Notes under the pieces: model-generated
Database searches by the model: none
Told to the model about the DNA's origin: nothing
Seen by the model: only the letters and a program-made list of their open reading frames with translations
Position numbers and translations under genes: made by a program
Shown here: positions 23,748 to 31,636 of the stretch, piece by piece
How positions within the stretch are numbered: the stretch's first letter is position 1
How the letters are laid out: every line of letters starts with the position of its first letter
Source of the DNA: Chloroflexota bacterium
GTDB lineage: Bacteria; Chloroflexota; Anaerolineae; Anaerolineales; Anaerolineaceae
Length of the DNA stretch: 38,360 bases
Direction: 5' to 3'
Assembly: GCA_012514645.1 (NCBI GenBank)
Contig: JAAYZW010000225.1
Span: 1 to 38,360 of the forward strand

Positions 23748-24720
23748 TTTCCTTCTTCAAATACGCTTTTGCCACCAGATTGCCTCTGAGAGCTTCGATC
23801 AGATCAGCCCTGCGCAGCGCGCGTTTGCGGTCAATTTCAACCGATTTTGCTTTATCGTCCGAAAGCTTTCGCAGCGCTTCGATCCAGGCAGCGCTGGATA
23901 CGTCGCTGTGGTTGATGCGCCAGCGCTCCACCACGATCGGCAGGGTAGATTTGTTGACGAGTTTTTGCCTGGTGCGGGTATGGAGCATGCCGTGCGATTC
24001 GAAAGTGAAAGTCTCCTCTTCGTATTGCGGCTTGACCGGGCAAACCTGCATACAGGCACCGCACTTGATGCAATAATAATCGGCTAAAACCAACTCGCCA
24101 TCGTCATTGATGTGTAGAGCACGCGTCGGGCAGATATCGGCACAAGCGAAGCATTCGGGAAGGCACTTCTCGCGAATTAAAACCACCGAACCCACCCAGG
24201 GTTGGCGCACCTCGAAGGCGCCTTTGCTGGCGACTTCACACTGCCGGCAGTGGATGCAGTCTTCAAAAGCAACGCGCATGGTATCGCGTTTTTCGTCATA
24301 ACTTATCACATTGGTGGGGCAGTTTTCGATGATGAAATCCTTCAATGTGAAATCGAACTTATCCTTGCGGAAGATGGTTTTAGCATCAAACTCGGGGAAA
24401 GCACCATATGCGATCACCGGATTTTCCGCTTTTCGGTTGACGGTCAGCTCGATGGCGTGGGTTGGGCAGGCTTCCACGCAAATGCCGCAGTTGGTACACT
24501 TGCTTTCATCAACGTCGACAGACGCTCTTTGCAGAATGCGCCCATCTTCGAGCACTGCCGGGACATGACTCAGCGCTTCTTTGGGGCAGACGGTTGGTCC
24601 GATCTGGCAGCCAACACACTTGTCCAGATCCCATATCATCCAATAATTCCGGGTCAGCATATCCCGGTTGATGGTCATCTCGTGTTCGTTGCGGGTCTTT
24701 TTTGGAGTTCCACGACTCAT
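23737..24720 (-). CDS. Polyferredoxin with about five [4Fe-4S] sites
   Basis: The protein has 327 residues. Ferredoxin-like motifs appear in order: CVGCQIGPTVCP (unusual spacing), CTNCGICVEACP, a degenerate pair around ENCPTN and CIHCRQC, CLPECFACADICP and CIKCGACMQVCP. The last 90 residues are basic and helical without cysteines. It probably stores or relays electrons between the Flox/Hdr complex and external carriers such as ferredoxin. AGGAG precedes the start, 5 nt away, and the flox A-like gene ends 8 nt upstream. I do not recognise a named family beyond multi-cluster ferredoxins. Confidence 0.85.
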   Translation of the reverse strand: MSRGTPKKTRNEHEMTINRDMLTRNYWMIWDLDKCVGCQIGPTVCPKEALSHVPAVLEDGRILQRASVDVDESKCTNCGICVEACPTHAIELTVNRKAENPVIAYGAFPEFDAKTIFRKDKFDFTLKDFIIENCPTNVISYDEKRDTMRVAFEDCIHCRQCEVASKGAFEVRQPWVGSVVLIREKCLPECFACADICPTRALHINDDGELVLADYYCIKCGACMQVCPVKPQYEEETFTFESHGMLHTRTRQKLVNKSTLPIVVERWRINHSDVSSAAWIEALRKLSDDKAKSVEIDRKRALRRADLIEALRGNLVAKAYLKKEIEQ

Positions 24721-24728
24721 AAGTGCTC

Positions 24729-25586
24729 CTAAAGGTCTGCCGGCAGGGCGTTAAGTTCAGCCAACGAGAAAACCGGTCCGTCCTTACAGATGTATTGGGG
24801 TCCCAGGTTGCAGCGTCCGCATTTGCCGACGCCGCATTTCATCCGCTTTTCAAGCGAAGTAAAAATTGATTCAGGTGTGAAACCTAATTCCACAAGGGCA
24901 GGCAGCGTAAATTTGGTCATGATTGGTGGACCGCAAACAACCGCGACAGCGTTATCGGGCTGGGGTGCCACCTGTTTGACCACATCTGGTACGTAGCCAA
25001 TATGGTGCTGCCAGTCATCCTCTGGCACGTCGATCGCCTGGTGTATTTCCATATCTTCGTTTTCATGCCAGGCGGCTATGTCGTGTTTGTACATGCACAA
25101 CCCGGAGGTACGCGTGCCATAAACCAGGGTCAGCTTGCCATAATCATCGCGGTGGTCTTCGTGATGGACGTGTTTGGTCAGCGCGTAAAGGGTAGAGAAG
25201 GCACAACCGCCGCCGATGATGACCAGGTTTTTGCCTTTCCAGTCTTCCAGTGGGAAACCGTTACCGAGCGGTCCGCGCATTCCGATGGCATCGCCGGCTT
25301 TGAGGTTGTGCAGGGCGGTTGTGACGCTGCCCATTTTTTGGGCGGTGAAGCGCACAAAATCGCCCTCCCAGGCTGCGCTGGCGACTCCCAGGGCAGATTC
25401 ACCTTTGCCAGCCACTGAGAACAGGCAGAACTGACCGGGGTTGAAGGCTTCGAAAAACGCCTTGCTGTCCACGGCACGGTCAAAACTCAACTCGAGCGTT
25501 TTTAAAGACCGGTCGGTTGATTCGTAATAGGCATGTAATACATGCATGGGCATCGGTGTGTAGAGGCTGTGTCGATTAGACTGCAT
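24729..25586 (-). CDS. FloxA-like FAD/NAD(P)-binding oxidoreductase
   Basis: The 285-residue protein belongs to the ferredoxin-NADP reductase-like group that includes sulfhydrogenase gamma (HydG/AsrB) and FloxA. FNPGQFCLFSV is the FAD-binding part, RGPLGNGFP and IGGGCAFSTLYAL the NAD site region, and VCGPPIM the C-terminal nucleotide motif. The end carries KCGVGKCGRCNLG with a later Cys, a [2Fe-2S] site. Flox proteins oxidise NADH and feed Hdr-type complexes by flavin-based bifurcation, or run in reverse. The start overlaps the FloxB-like gene by 11 nt, with GAGGTGA upstream. Confidence 0.9.
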   Translation of the reverse strand: MQSNRHSLYTPMPMHVLHAYYESTDRSLKTLELSFDRAVDSKAFFEAFNPGQFCLFSVAGKGESALGVASAAWEGDFVRFTAQKMGSVTTALHNLKAGDAIGMRGPLGNGFPLEDWKGKNLVIIGGGCAFSTLYALTKHVHHEDHRDDYGKLTLVYGTRTSGLCMYKHDIAAWHENEDMEIHQAIDVPEDDWQHHIGYVPDVVKQVAPQPDNAVAVVCGPPIMTKFTLPALVELGFTPESIFTSLEKRMKCGVGKCGRCNLGPQYICKDGPVFSLAELNALPADL

Positions 25587-26598
25587 GGCTCACCTCAAAT
25601 GGCAGGGTTTGTGCTTGGCGAAGCATGGCGCGAATGTCCAGCCCGACCGGGCAATAGCGTACACAGCGACCACAACCGGTGCAACCAATTTGATTAATTT
25701 GGTCGAGCCAATAGACGTACTTGTGGCTGATTCGCTGGCGGGTGCGTTCCACCCGTGAAGGTCGCGGGTTGTGCCCGGAGGCTTCCAATGAATAGGTACG
25801 AAACATGCAAGAATCCCAGTTGCGCACCCGCTCGCGGCGCTGAGTTTCGTCGACGATGTCGAAGCAGAAACAGGTTGGACACAGGAAGGTGCAAACCCCA
25901 CAACCAAGGCAGCTTTGCGAGACATTGTCCCAATACTCGCTGTCGAAGTTTTGTTCCAGCTTCTCTTTCAAATATTCAGTTTCGAAGGCGACCGGCATCT
26001 GGTTGAAGGCTTTTTGTTGAATTACTTCTGCCATTGTGACCATCTGTTCTTGAGCTTCGGGCAGGGTCAGGAAGAGGCTGCTGCCTTTTTCGGTGAGGGT
26101 CTCAACTAGGTAGTCTGCGCCCAGATCGGTCAGGATTGCATCCAGCCCAGCCTTGTTGAAAGGACCGCAACCAACGGTGGTGCAGAACCCTGTCGGGCAG
26201 GTTTTGTGGCAGCCGAGACCGATTGTGATTGTCTTTTCACGCTTTTCCTGCCATAAGGGGTCGGTGTACTCCTCCTGGATGAAACTGGTGTCCAGCAGCT
26301 GCACTGCCTGGGCATCGCAGGGACGAACGGCGAAAACAACGCGCGATTGAATTTCATGTTTGGCATCTTCGTATCCACCGTAACGGGTGAATTTTACCAG
26401 CGCTTCGGTCATCGGCAGGAAGAGCGCTTTGGGTGGGATACGTGTGTTGTGCGGTTCGTTATTGACTGGCTCACAGTTGTCCGTGAGCGGCATAAAATGC
26501 GAGAAACGTTCCAGCTTTTGGGGCAGATAGACATCATAATCCTGGCGCCAGAATTGGAGCAGATCTTGAAGGGTTTGTTTTTCGAGGATTAAGTTCAT
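25576..26598 (-). CDS. FloxB-like iron-sulfur subunit (sulfhydrogenase beta / AsrA type)
   Basis: The start at ATG 26598 (340 aa) is preceded by GAGGAG; a longer TTG frame starts inside the upstream gene's stop region. The N-terminal 200 residues are the AsrA/HydB-like domain (FAVRPCDAQAVQLLD, with HKTCPTGFCTTVGCGPF). The C-terminal part carries two [4Fe-4S] motifs, CLGCGVCTFLCPTCFC and CTGCGRCVRYCPVG. It should accept electrons from the FloxA-like flavoprotein and hand them towards HdrA. It is translationally coupled to FloxA. Confidence 0.9.
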   Translation of the reverse strand: MNLILEKQTLQDLLQFWRQDYDVYLPQKLERFSHFMPLTDNCEPVNNEPHNTRIPPKALFLPMTEALVKFTRYGGYEDAKHEIQSRVVFAVRPCDAQAVQLLDTSFIQEEYTDPLWQEKREKTITIGLGCHKTCPTGFCTTVGCGPFNKAGLDAILTDLGADYLVETLTEKGSSLFLTLPEAQEQMVTMAEVIQQKAFNQMPVAFETEYLKEKLEQNFDSEYWDNVSQSCLGCGVCTFLCPTCFCFDIVDETQRRERVRNWDSCMFRTYSLEASGHNPRPSRVERTRQRISHKYVYWLDQINQIGCTGCGRCVRYCPVGLDIRAMLRQAQTLPFEVSHAV

Positions 26599-26612
26599 TT
26601 CTGTCACTCTCC

Positions 26613-27563
26613 TCAAATCTTGAAGCGATTCTTGTCGTCCAGTGTTACTGCCGCAAAGGGCGGCTGAGACTGGGCATCCAGACCTGCTTCGAAATTGTAC
26701 TTTTCTCTCATGTCGTGATTGAGTTTCTCGGTCAGGTAAGTCATCTTGATATCCATCGGGCAGGCGCGTTCACAAGCACCACAGCTTGTGCAGCGACCGG
26801 TTTGGTGAAAAGCGCGCACGATGTGCCAACCCTGCATGCCGGCGGGGGTTGCGCCGCTCTCGGTCCAACGCGGTTCGATGTGGTCGACAAAACATTCTTC
26901 GCAATAGCACATCGGGCAGGCTTGACGACAGGCATAACAGCGGATGCAGCGCTCGGCTTCCTTCTGGAACCAGGCATAACGTTCATCAATGGACCGGGCT
27001 TCAAAGCTTTCCACTGCCGAGCGCGGCAGGCTGGGGTCGCCTTCGGCGATGGGATCACCGATCAGGATTTCAGCACTCGTCGGGTTGGGGTGTATGCAGC
27101 GCTTGCAGCTGTCGTGCAAAAAATTATGTCTTTCGAGCAGCTGGTAGCCAGCGCTTGTTTCGATCATCAGGTCATGACCGGTTTCAGTGACGGAAGTTAT
27201 CGCTTCGCCAACTTCGGCAACAATTGTCTGCCAGTCAAGGATGCCCTCACAAGGCACGCCGACCAGGTATAAATCTTCACGGGCTTTTTGTCTTTCGACT
27301 ACCAGGGCATTGACCGAGCGGTTTTCACAGCCGCGAACGACCATGCCAACTTTGGCTTGCTTCGGCAGGCGGGTCAGGTAGGTTGCCAGGTTGTTTTGAC
27401 AAAGACCGTCATAGACAAGTTCGTCCACCTCATCTGCCGAGCGGAAGAATGCAGGTTGTGGGTGCAGCGGGGTATCGCCCGCCTTGAACGCCACTACCAC
27501 TTCGACCAATCCTTCTTCAAGCAAGCGCCGGGCTTCGGTTCTAATCGCGTCGAGATCAGGCAT
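26613..27563 (-). CDS. FloxC-like 4Fe-4S dicluster protein
   Basis: The true start is ATG 27563 (316 aa), with GGAGGG upstream and an 8-nt overlap with mvhD. A longer frame up to 27767 translates to low-complexity Ser/Cys-rich text inside mvhD and is rejected. The N-terminal 170 residues resemble the FrhB/FloxC-type domain (VGMVVRGCENRSV, VGVPCEGILD, DSCKRCIHP). Two ferredoxin motifs follow, CIRCYACRQACPMCYC and CTSCGACERACPMD. It stands between MvhD and the FloxB-like subunit, so it probably links them. The exact reaction is unknown. Confidence 0.86.
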   Translation of the reverse strand: MPDLDAIRTEARRLLEEGLVEVVVAFKAGDTPLHPQPAFFRSADEVDELVYDGLCQNNLATYLTRLPKQAKVGMVVRGCENRSVNALVVERQKAREDLYLVGVPCEGILDWQTIVAEVGEAITSVTETGHDLMIETSAGYQLLERHNFLHDSCKRCIHPNPTSAEILIGDPIAEGDPSLPRSAVESFEARSIDERYAWFQKEAERCIRCYACRQACPMCYCEECFVDHIEPRWTESGATPAGMQGWHIVRAFHQTGRCTSCGACERACPMDIKMTYLTEKLNHDMREKYNFEAGLDAQSQPPFAAVTLDDKNRFKI

Positions 27564-27996
27564 TCTGCCCTCCTTCGGCAACTTTGGCACGGGTTGCCAG
27601 GTTGCTGACTGGTCCAAGAGCTTCAAGTTCGCGCTCAAAGGCTGCCAACTGCTTTTGGATGATGCCGCGGTCCTGCAAATCGAGCCAAACGAAGCGCACA
27701 CGCTGCTTGTCGTAGCCGACATAGTCCAGGAAGTCGTTGAACTCATCCAGCTGCCGCCGGGCGGCAATGTTACCGGTTTTAAAATGACATTGTTCGGGCA
27801 GGCAGCCGCTGATCATCACACCATCAGCCCCTCCCTGTACAGCGTTGAGCAGGTAGAGCGGGTTTATCCGCCCGGTGCAGGGAGTTTTGGTGAGATGAAT
27901 ATTCTCAGGGAGCTGCGAGTCAACCCATTCCTGGTCTGCCGGGGCATACAAGCACCAACGACACTGGAACAAAACGATCTTTGGTTTTTCGGGCAT
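27556..27996 (-). CDS. mvhD: MvhD-like iron-sulfur protein (FloxD / BamF type)
   Basis: The 146-residue protein connects input modules to HdrA in methanogen Mvh-Hdr and in bacterial Hdr-Flox and Bam complexes. The cysteine pattern CRWC (12-15), Cys in TPCTGR, SGC and EQC fits the [2Fe-2S] MvhD fold. No Sec is present here, unlike some BamF/VhuD relatives. The start overlaps the hdrC stop by one base. A second copy of this domain is fused to the C-terminus of HdrA in the same operon. Confidence 0.92.
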   Translation of the reverse strand: MPEKPKIVLFQCRWCLYAPADQEWVDSQLPENIHLTKTPCTGRINPLYLLNAVQGGADGVMISGCLPEQCHFKTGNIAARRQLDEFNDFLDYVGYDKQRVRFVWLDLQDRGIIQKQLAAFERELEALGPVSNLATRAKVAEGGQNA

Positions 27997-28580
27997 CAGA
28001 CAGCCTCACTTTCCAGCCAGCCCCACAAGTTTTCAAGGACTTCGTTGTCGTTGAATTCCTGGTTTAGCCGGATCGAAGTTGAACGACAGGCAGCCGTGCA
28101 CATGCCGCAAGCCATACATTTGCCCGGGTCAACCGAAGCAACAGTAATCATGCCTCGGAAGGGTACTTTTTTCTCGACCAGGGAGATGGCAGTGTAGGGG
28201 CAGACGCTCTCACACAAGCCGCAAGCAACACAGGTTGCTTCGTCCACTTTGGCAGTTTGGTACGGGTTTATTCGTCCCTGCGCGACTGCCAGTTGCTTGA
28301 CTGCCGTAATCACACCAGAAATATGGATTTTTTGCGGGCAGGCGGGGTAACATAGGTCGCAGGCAGTGCAGAGCCAGGCGGTTAAATCGGCAAAGGTGGT
28401 TTCTTCAAAGTTAAAGACGGCTTCGCGGATCAACCGGCGGGGGTTGTAGCTGGGTTCCAGTTTTTCCTGGATCATGCACTTGCTGGTGCAGGTGCCGCAG
28501 GAGAAGCACATCATCAGCATTTCGCCGCCAGGAATGGCTTTTACCTGTTCTGCAAAATTGGTGTTCACAGGCAAGCTCAT
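27996..28580 (-). CDS. hdrC: HdrC-like subunit with an extra ferredoxin domain
   Basis: The 194-residue protein begins with the HdrC core: CFSCGTCTSKC and CTACDLCYPACP bind two [4Fe-4S] clusters. It continues with two further motifs, CVACGLCESVCP and CMACGMCTAACR, that standard HdrC (about 180 residues with two clusters) lacks. In methanogens HdrC joins HdrA to HdrB. There is no HdrB gene in this window, so here HdrC more likely wires HdrA to the AOR-family subunits. The start overlaps the hdrA stop by 4 nt. Confidence 0.88.
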   Translation of the reverse strand: MSLPVNTNFAEQVKAIPGGEMLMMCFSCGTCTSKCMIQEKLEPSYNPRRLIREAVFNFEETTFADLTAWLCTACDLCYPACPQKIHISGVITAVKQLAVAQGRINPYQTAKVDEATCVACGLCESVCPYTAISLVEKKVPFRGMITVASVDPGKCMACGMCTAACRSTSIRLNQEFNDNEVLENLWGWLESEAV

Positions 28581-31114
28581 ACGGGCACCGCCTTGTTTTG
28601 CATTTCACTAACGATGAAATCAACCTGGATCATGGCTTCTTCCACGCCAGGAATCTGGTTCATCTTATTCAATCTCTTTTCCATCTCCGGTTTCAGACGC
28701 TCAATCTCCGACTTTAAGTCTTCTGCTGGAATGGCATCGAGCGTTGCTTGCATCTCGTTGATCACCCGCGCATATTTGTCGCCTTCGGCAGCGCTGATCC
28801 ATTCGGTACGGAAACGACCGGGGTTCATACCCATTCTGTCGAATATTTTATCCAGACGGGCAGCACGTTTGGCACCGGCAATTTGACCGGTGATGTAATG
28901 GCAGTCCTGTGGGTGGCAGCCGGAATAGAGAATCGCGCCGGCACCCAGCCGGTAGGATTCGTAGATCAGGTCTGCATCCATGCGGGCTGAGCACATCACA
29001 CGCAAGCCGCGTTCATTGGCGCTATATTCGAAATGACTGGTTCCAGCCAGGTCGGCACCACCGTAGGAGCACCATTGGCAACGAAAAGCCAAAATTTTCT
29101 TTTCTGGCTCAACTGCTAAGAGCGTGCGGATTTGGGCGAGGACCTGCGCATCGGTGAAATGCAGTTGGGTGATTGAGTCGTGCGGGCATTCGCCCACGCA
29201 GGCACCACAACCGTGGCACTTGGCTGTGATCACTTCGGCTGAGAGCCCCTTGGTGTAATCGATGGCACCATACGGGCAGGCACGCTCACAAATGCCGCAA
29301 GCCTGTCCCTTACCGCTGACGCAACGGTCTGGCCAAACGACTGCGACTGTCGGTTCGATTTGCCAGGTGTCAGAATGCAGAATGCGCGAAGCACGCGCAG
29401 CAGCAGCAGAACCCTGGGCAACGCTGGCGGGGATGTCTTTCGGTCCCTGGCAGGCACCGGCGAAGAAGATGCCGTCGGTGGGGCTGTCCATCGGGCGTAG
29501 TTTGGGGTGGTATTCCATGTACCAACCGCCCGGAGATTGCGCCACATTCAAAACAGAGCTCATGTGGTTCTGGTCTGGTTGAGGTACGGCTGCCTGGTTG
29601 AGCATTACCATGTCATACTCGTGTTCGATTACGCGACCGAGTGTGATGTCTTCTGACTTGATGAAGAGCTGGTGACTGTCCGGGTCTTCGGTGATCTCTG
29701 CCGGGCGCCCCTGGATGAACTTGATGCCAGCTTCACGGGCGCGGTCATAAAACTCTTCGTAGCCTTTGGAGGGGGTGCGGATATCGATATAGTAGATCGA
29801 AATATCCATATCGGGCAGCATCTGTTTGAGCAGCAAGGCGTTCTTGATTGCATACATGCAGCAGAAATTCGAGCATGACTGGTTATAGCGCTTGTCGCGA
29901 GAGCCAACGCAGTTGATGATCGCCAGTCTCTGTGGGCGCTTGCTGTCGCTGGGACGCATCAGCGAACCGCGGGTTGGACCGGCTGAGTTGTTCAGGCGTT
30001 CCATTTCCATAGCGGTGATCACATTTGGGAAGCGCCCGTAGCCATATTCAGTCATTGGAGAGGGATCAAAATGTCCGAAGCCGGTAGCGACCACGATCGC
30101 GCCGATATCTTCTTCAATGACATTGTCTTCCATGCTGAAATCGATTGCTTCGAGAGCACCGCAGGCTTCCACACATTTATAACAGTGGATGCAGGCATCC
30201 ATATCGATGTTGTAGATCAGGGGCACCGACTGACTCATTGGCACATAAGCTGCCTTTCGCGGTGCTAGGTTCATTTCAAAATAGTTTGGAACCTCGACCG
30301 GGCAGGCTTTCGCGCAGGCGGCACAGCCATTGCAGCGATCCGCGCGCACATATTTGGCTTTTTCTCGCAGGGTGACCTTGAAATTGCCGACAAAGCCTTC
30401 GACTTTCTCGACTTCAGTATAAGCTTTTACTTCTACCAGGGGCTGACGCGCCGCGTCAACCATTTTGGGCGCAAGAATTCATATTGAGCAGTCCATCGTT
30501 GGAAAGGTCTTGTTAAGCTGCGCCATGACCCCTCCAATCGTTGGTTCTTTCTCTACCAGCACCACCGGTATTTTTTGCTCTGCCAGGTCGAGCGCCGCGT
30601 TAATGCCAGCCACGCCACCGCCTATGACCAACGCTTTCTTGGTGACGGGCACGTTGATCATGTCCAGCGGGGTCAGAAAAGTGGCTTTAGCAACTGCCGC
30701 GGCAGTCAGGTCTTTGGCTTTTTCGAGAGCGCCTTCACGGTCATGTCCGTGAGCCCAGGTGCACTGCTCGCGTATGTTTGCCATTTCCATCAGGAAGGGG
30801 TTCATCCCGGCTTCAGCCACACAGGCTCGGAAGGTTGGTTCGTGCATACGCACCGAACAAGCCGAAACAACCACGCGGTTGAGACCGTGTTTTTTTATAT
30901 CTTCCTTGATCTGACGTTGACCGCTGTCGGCACAGGCATACATGGTTTCAGCGGCATGCACCACGCCGGGTAGATCAGCAGAAAAATCGACCACCTGGTC
31001 ACAAGGGATTACGCCAGCGATATTGCTGCCGCAATGGCAAACATAGACACCGATACGGGCTTCATCATCGGGCATCGCGCCTACATATTTAGGGATACTT
31101 GTTTCTTCACTCAT
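28577..31114 (-). CDS. hdrA: HdrA-MvhD fusion, selenocysteine-containing (UGA at 30479-30481)
   Basis: I read one 845-residue protein through an in-frame UGA at codon 212. HdrA is the FAD subunit that bifurcates electrons. N-terminal Cys26/Cys28 precede the FAD-binding VIGGGVAGINAALDL and end in FPTMDCSI-U-ILAPKMVDAAR. Homologues carry Cys at the U position. The downstream part continues HdrA exactly: CNGCAACAKACP, CIHCYKC, the insert domain with NQSCSNFCC, ferredoxin motifs CGICERACP and CHGCGACVGECP, then a fused MvhD domain (FRCQWCS, SGCHPQDCH). Methionine 218, the only plausible second start, lies 6 codons after the UGA and has no proper ribosome site. A SECIS-like hairpin follows the UGA. 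The start overlaps the upstream gene by 4 nt. A plain frameshift is excluded because the frame is kept; a nonsense mutation remains possible. Confidence 0.87.
30441..30481 (-). promoter_or_regulatory. Bacterial SECIS-like hairpin after the hdrA UGA
   Basis: Downstream of the UGA (30479-30481) GGTTGACGC (30453-30461, read on the minus strand) pairs with GCGTCAGCC (30441-30449) in nine pairs including one G-U. The loop is GGC. The loop begins 27 nt after the UGA and has G in its first two positions; both fit the bacterial SECIS model recognised by SelB (loop about 16-37 nt from UGA, G near its start). Confidence 0.75.
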
Positions 31115-31626
31115 TTTGGATCTGCGGCTTTGCTTGGAAAACTGAGTGTCTCGGTGATCAGCTTCTTGCGGGTACGCTGGGCGTTCTGATCGGGTGTGGT
31201 CTTAATAAGCGCTTCTTTAGGGCACCATTTAACACATTGCGGACCGTCTGATTCGTCTTTACACAGGTCACAGATTTCTGCCAAGGTGGTGGCAGGATTG
31301 ATTGATATAGCGCCAAAGTCACAAGCTTCGATGCACCAGGCACAGCCGTCACACTTGGTCGGGCTGATATCAATGATGCCGGTGATCGGGTCTTGAGTGA
31401 GCGCGTCACGTGGACAGACGATCACGCAAGGCGCGTTTTCGCAGGTGCGGCAGGAAATCGCAGTGATGAGCACCTCATCGACCCTAACGGTACGGATGCG
31501 ACTGCGATAGCTGTTATATTCTCCGGTTTTTGTGAAAGAGCACATGTATTCACAGAGTTGACAGCCCACGCACAGGTTGGGGTCACATTCGATATAAGCA
31601 TATTTTGAAGCACTGGTAGTTGCCAT
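31111..31626 (-). CDS. AorB/BamC-like ferredoxin subunit with four [4Fe-4S] sites
   Basis: The start at ATG 31626 (171 aa) has GAGGAG just upstream; an earlier ATG lies inside the AOR gene and lacks a ribosome site. Four HycB-type motifs occur: CVGCQLCEYMC, CRTCENAPCVIVCP, CDGCAWCIEAC and CDLCKDESDGPQC. This is the electron-transfer partner type of tungsten aldehyde oxidoreductases (AorB) and of benzoyl-CoA reductase BamB (BamC). It directly follows the AOR-family gene and overlaps hdrA by 4 nt, so it most likely bridges the two. Confidence 0.88.
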   Translation of the reverse strand: MATTSASKYAYIECDPNLCVGCQLCEYMCSFTKTGEYNSYRSRIRTVRVDEVLITAISCRTCENAPCVIVCPRDALTQDPITGIIDISPTKCDGCAWCIEACDFGAISINPATTLAEICDLCKDESDGPQCVKWCPKEALIKTTPDQNAQRTRKKLITETLSFPSKAADPK

Positions 31627-31636
31627 ATTCTCCTCG

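Noticed and set aside
27564-27767. N-terminal extension of the FloxC-like protein
   Set aside because: The extra 68 codons lie in another frame of mvhD and give biased Ser/Cys-rich text; a GGAGGG site and the family N-terminus support ATG 27563.
28577-30463. Treating the HdrA C-terminal part as a separate gene starting at ATG 30463
   Set aside because: The frame upstream is continuous HdrA, only one TGA interrupts it, the first ATG lies six codons after the TGA without a suitable ribosome site, and a SECIS-like hairpin covers this region.
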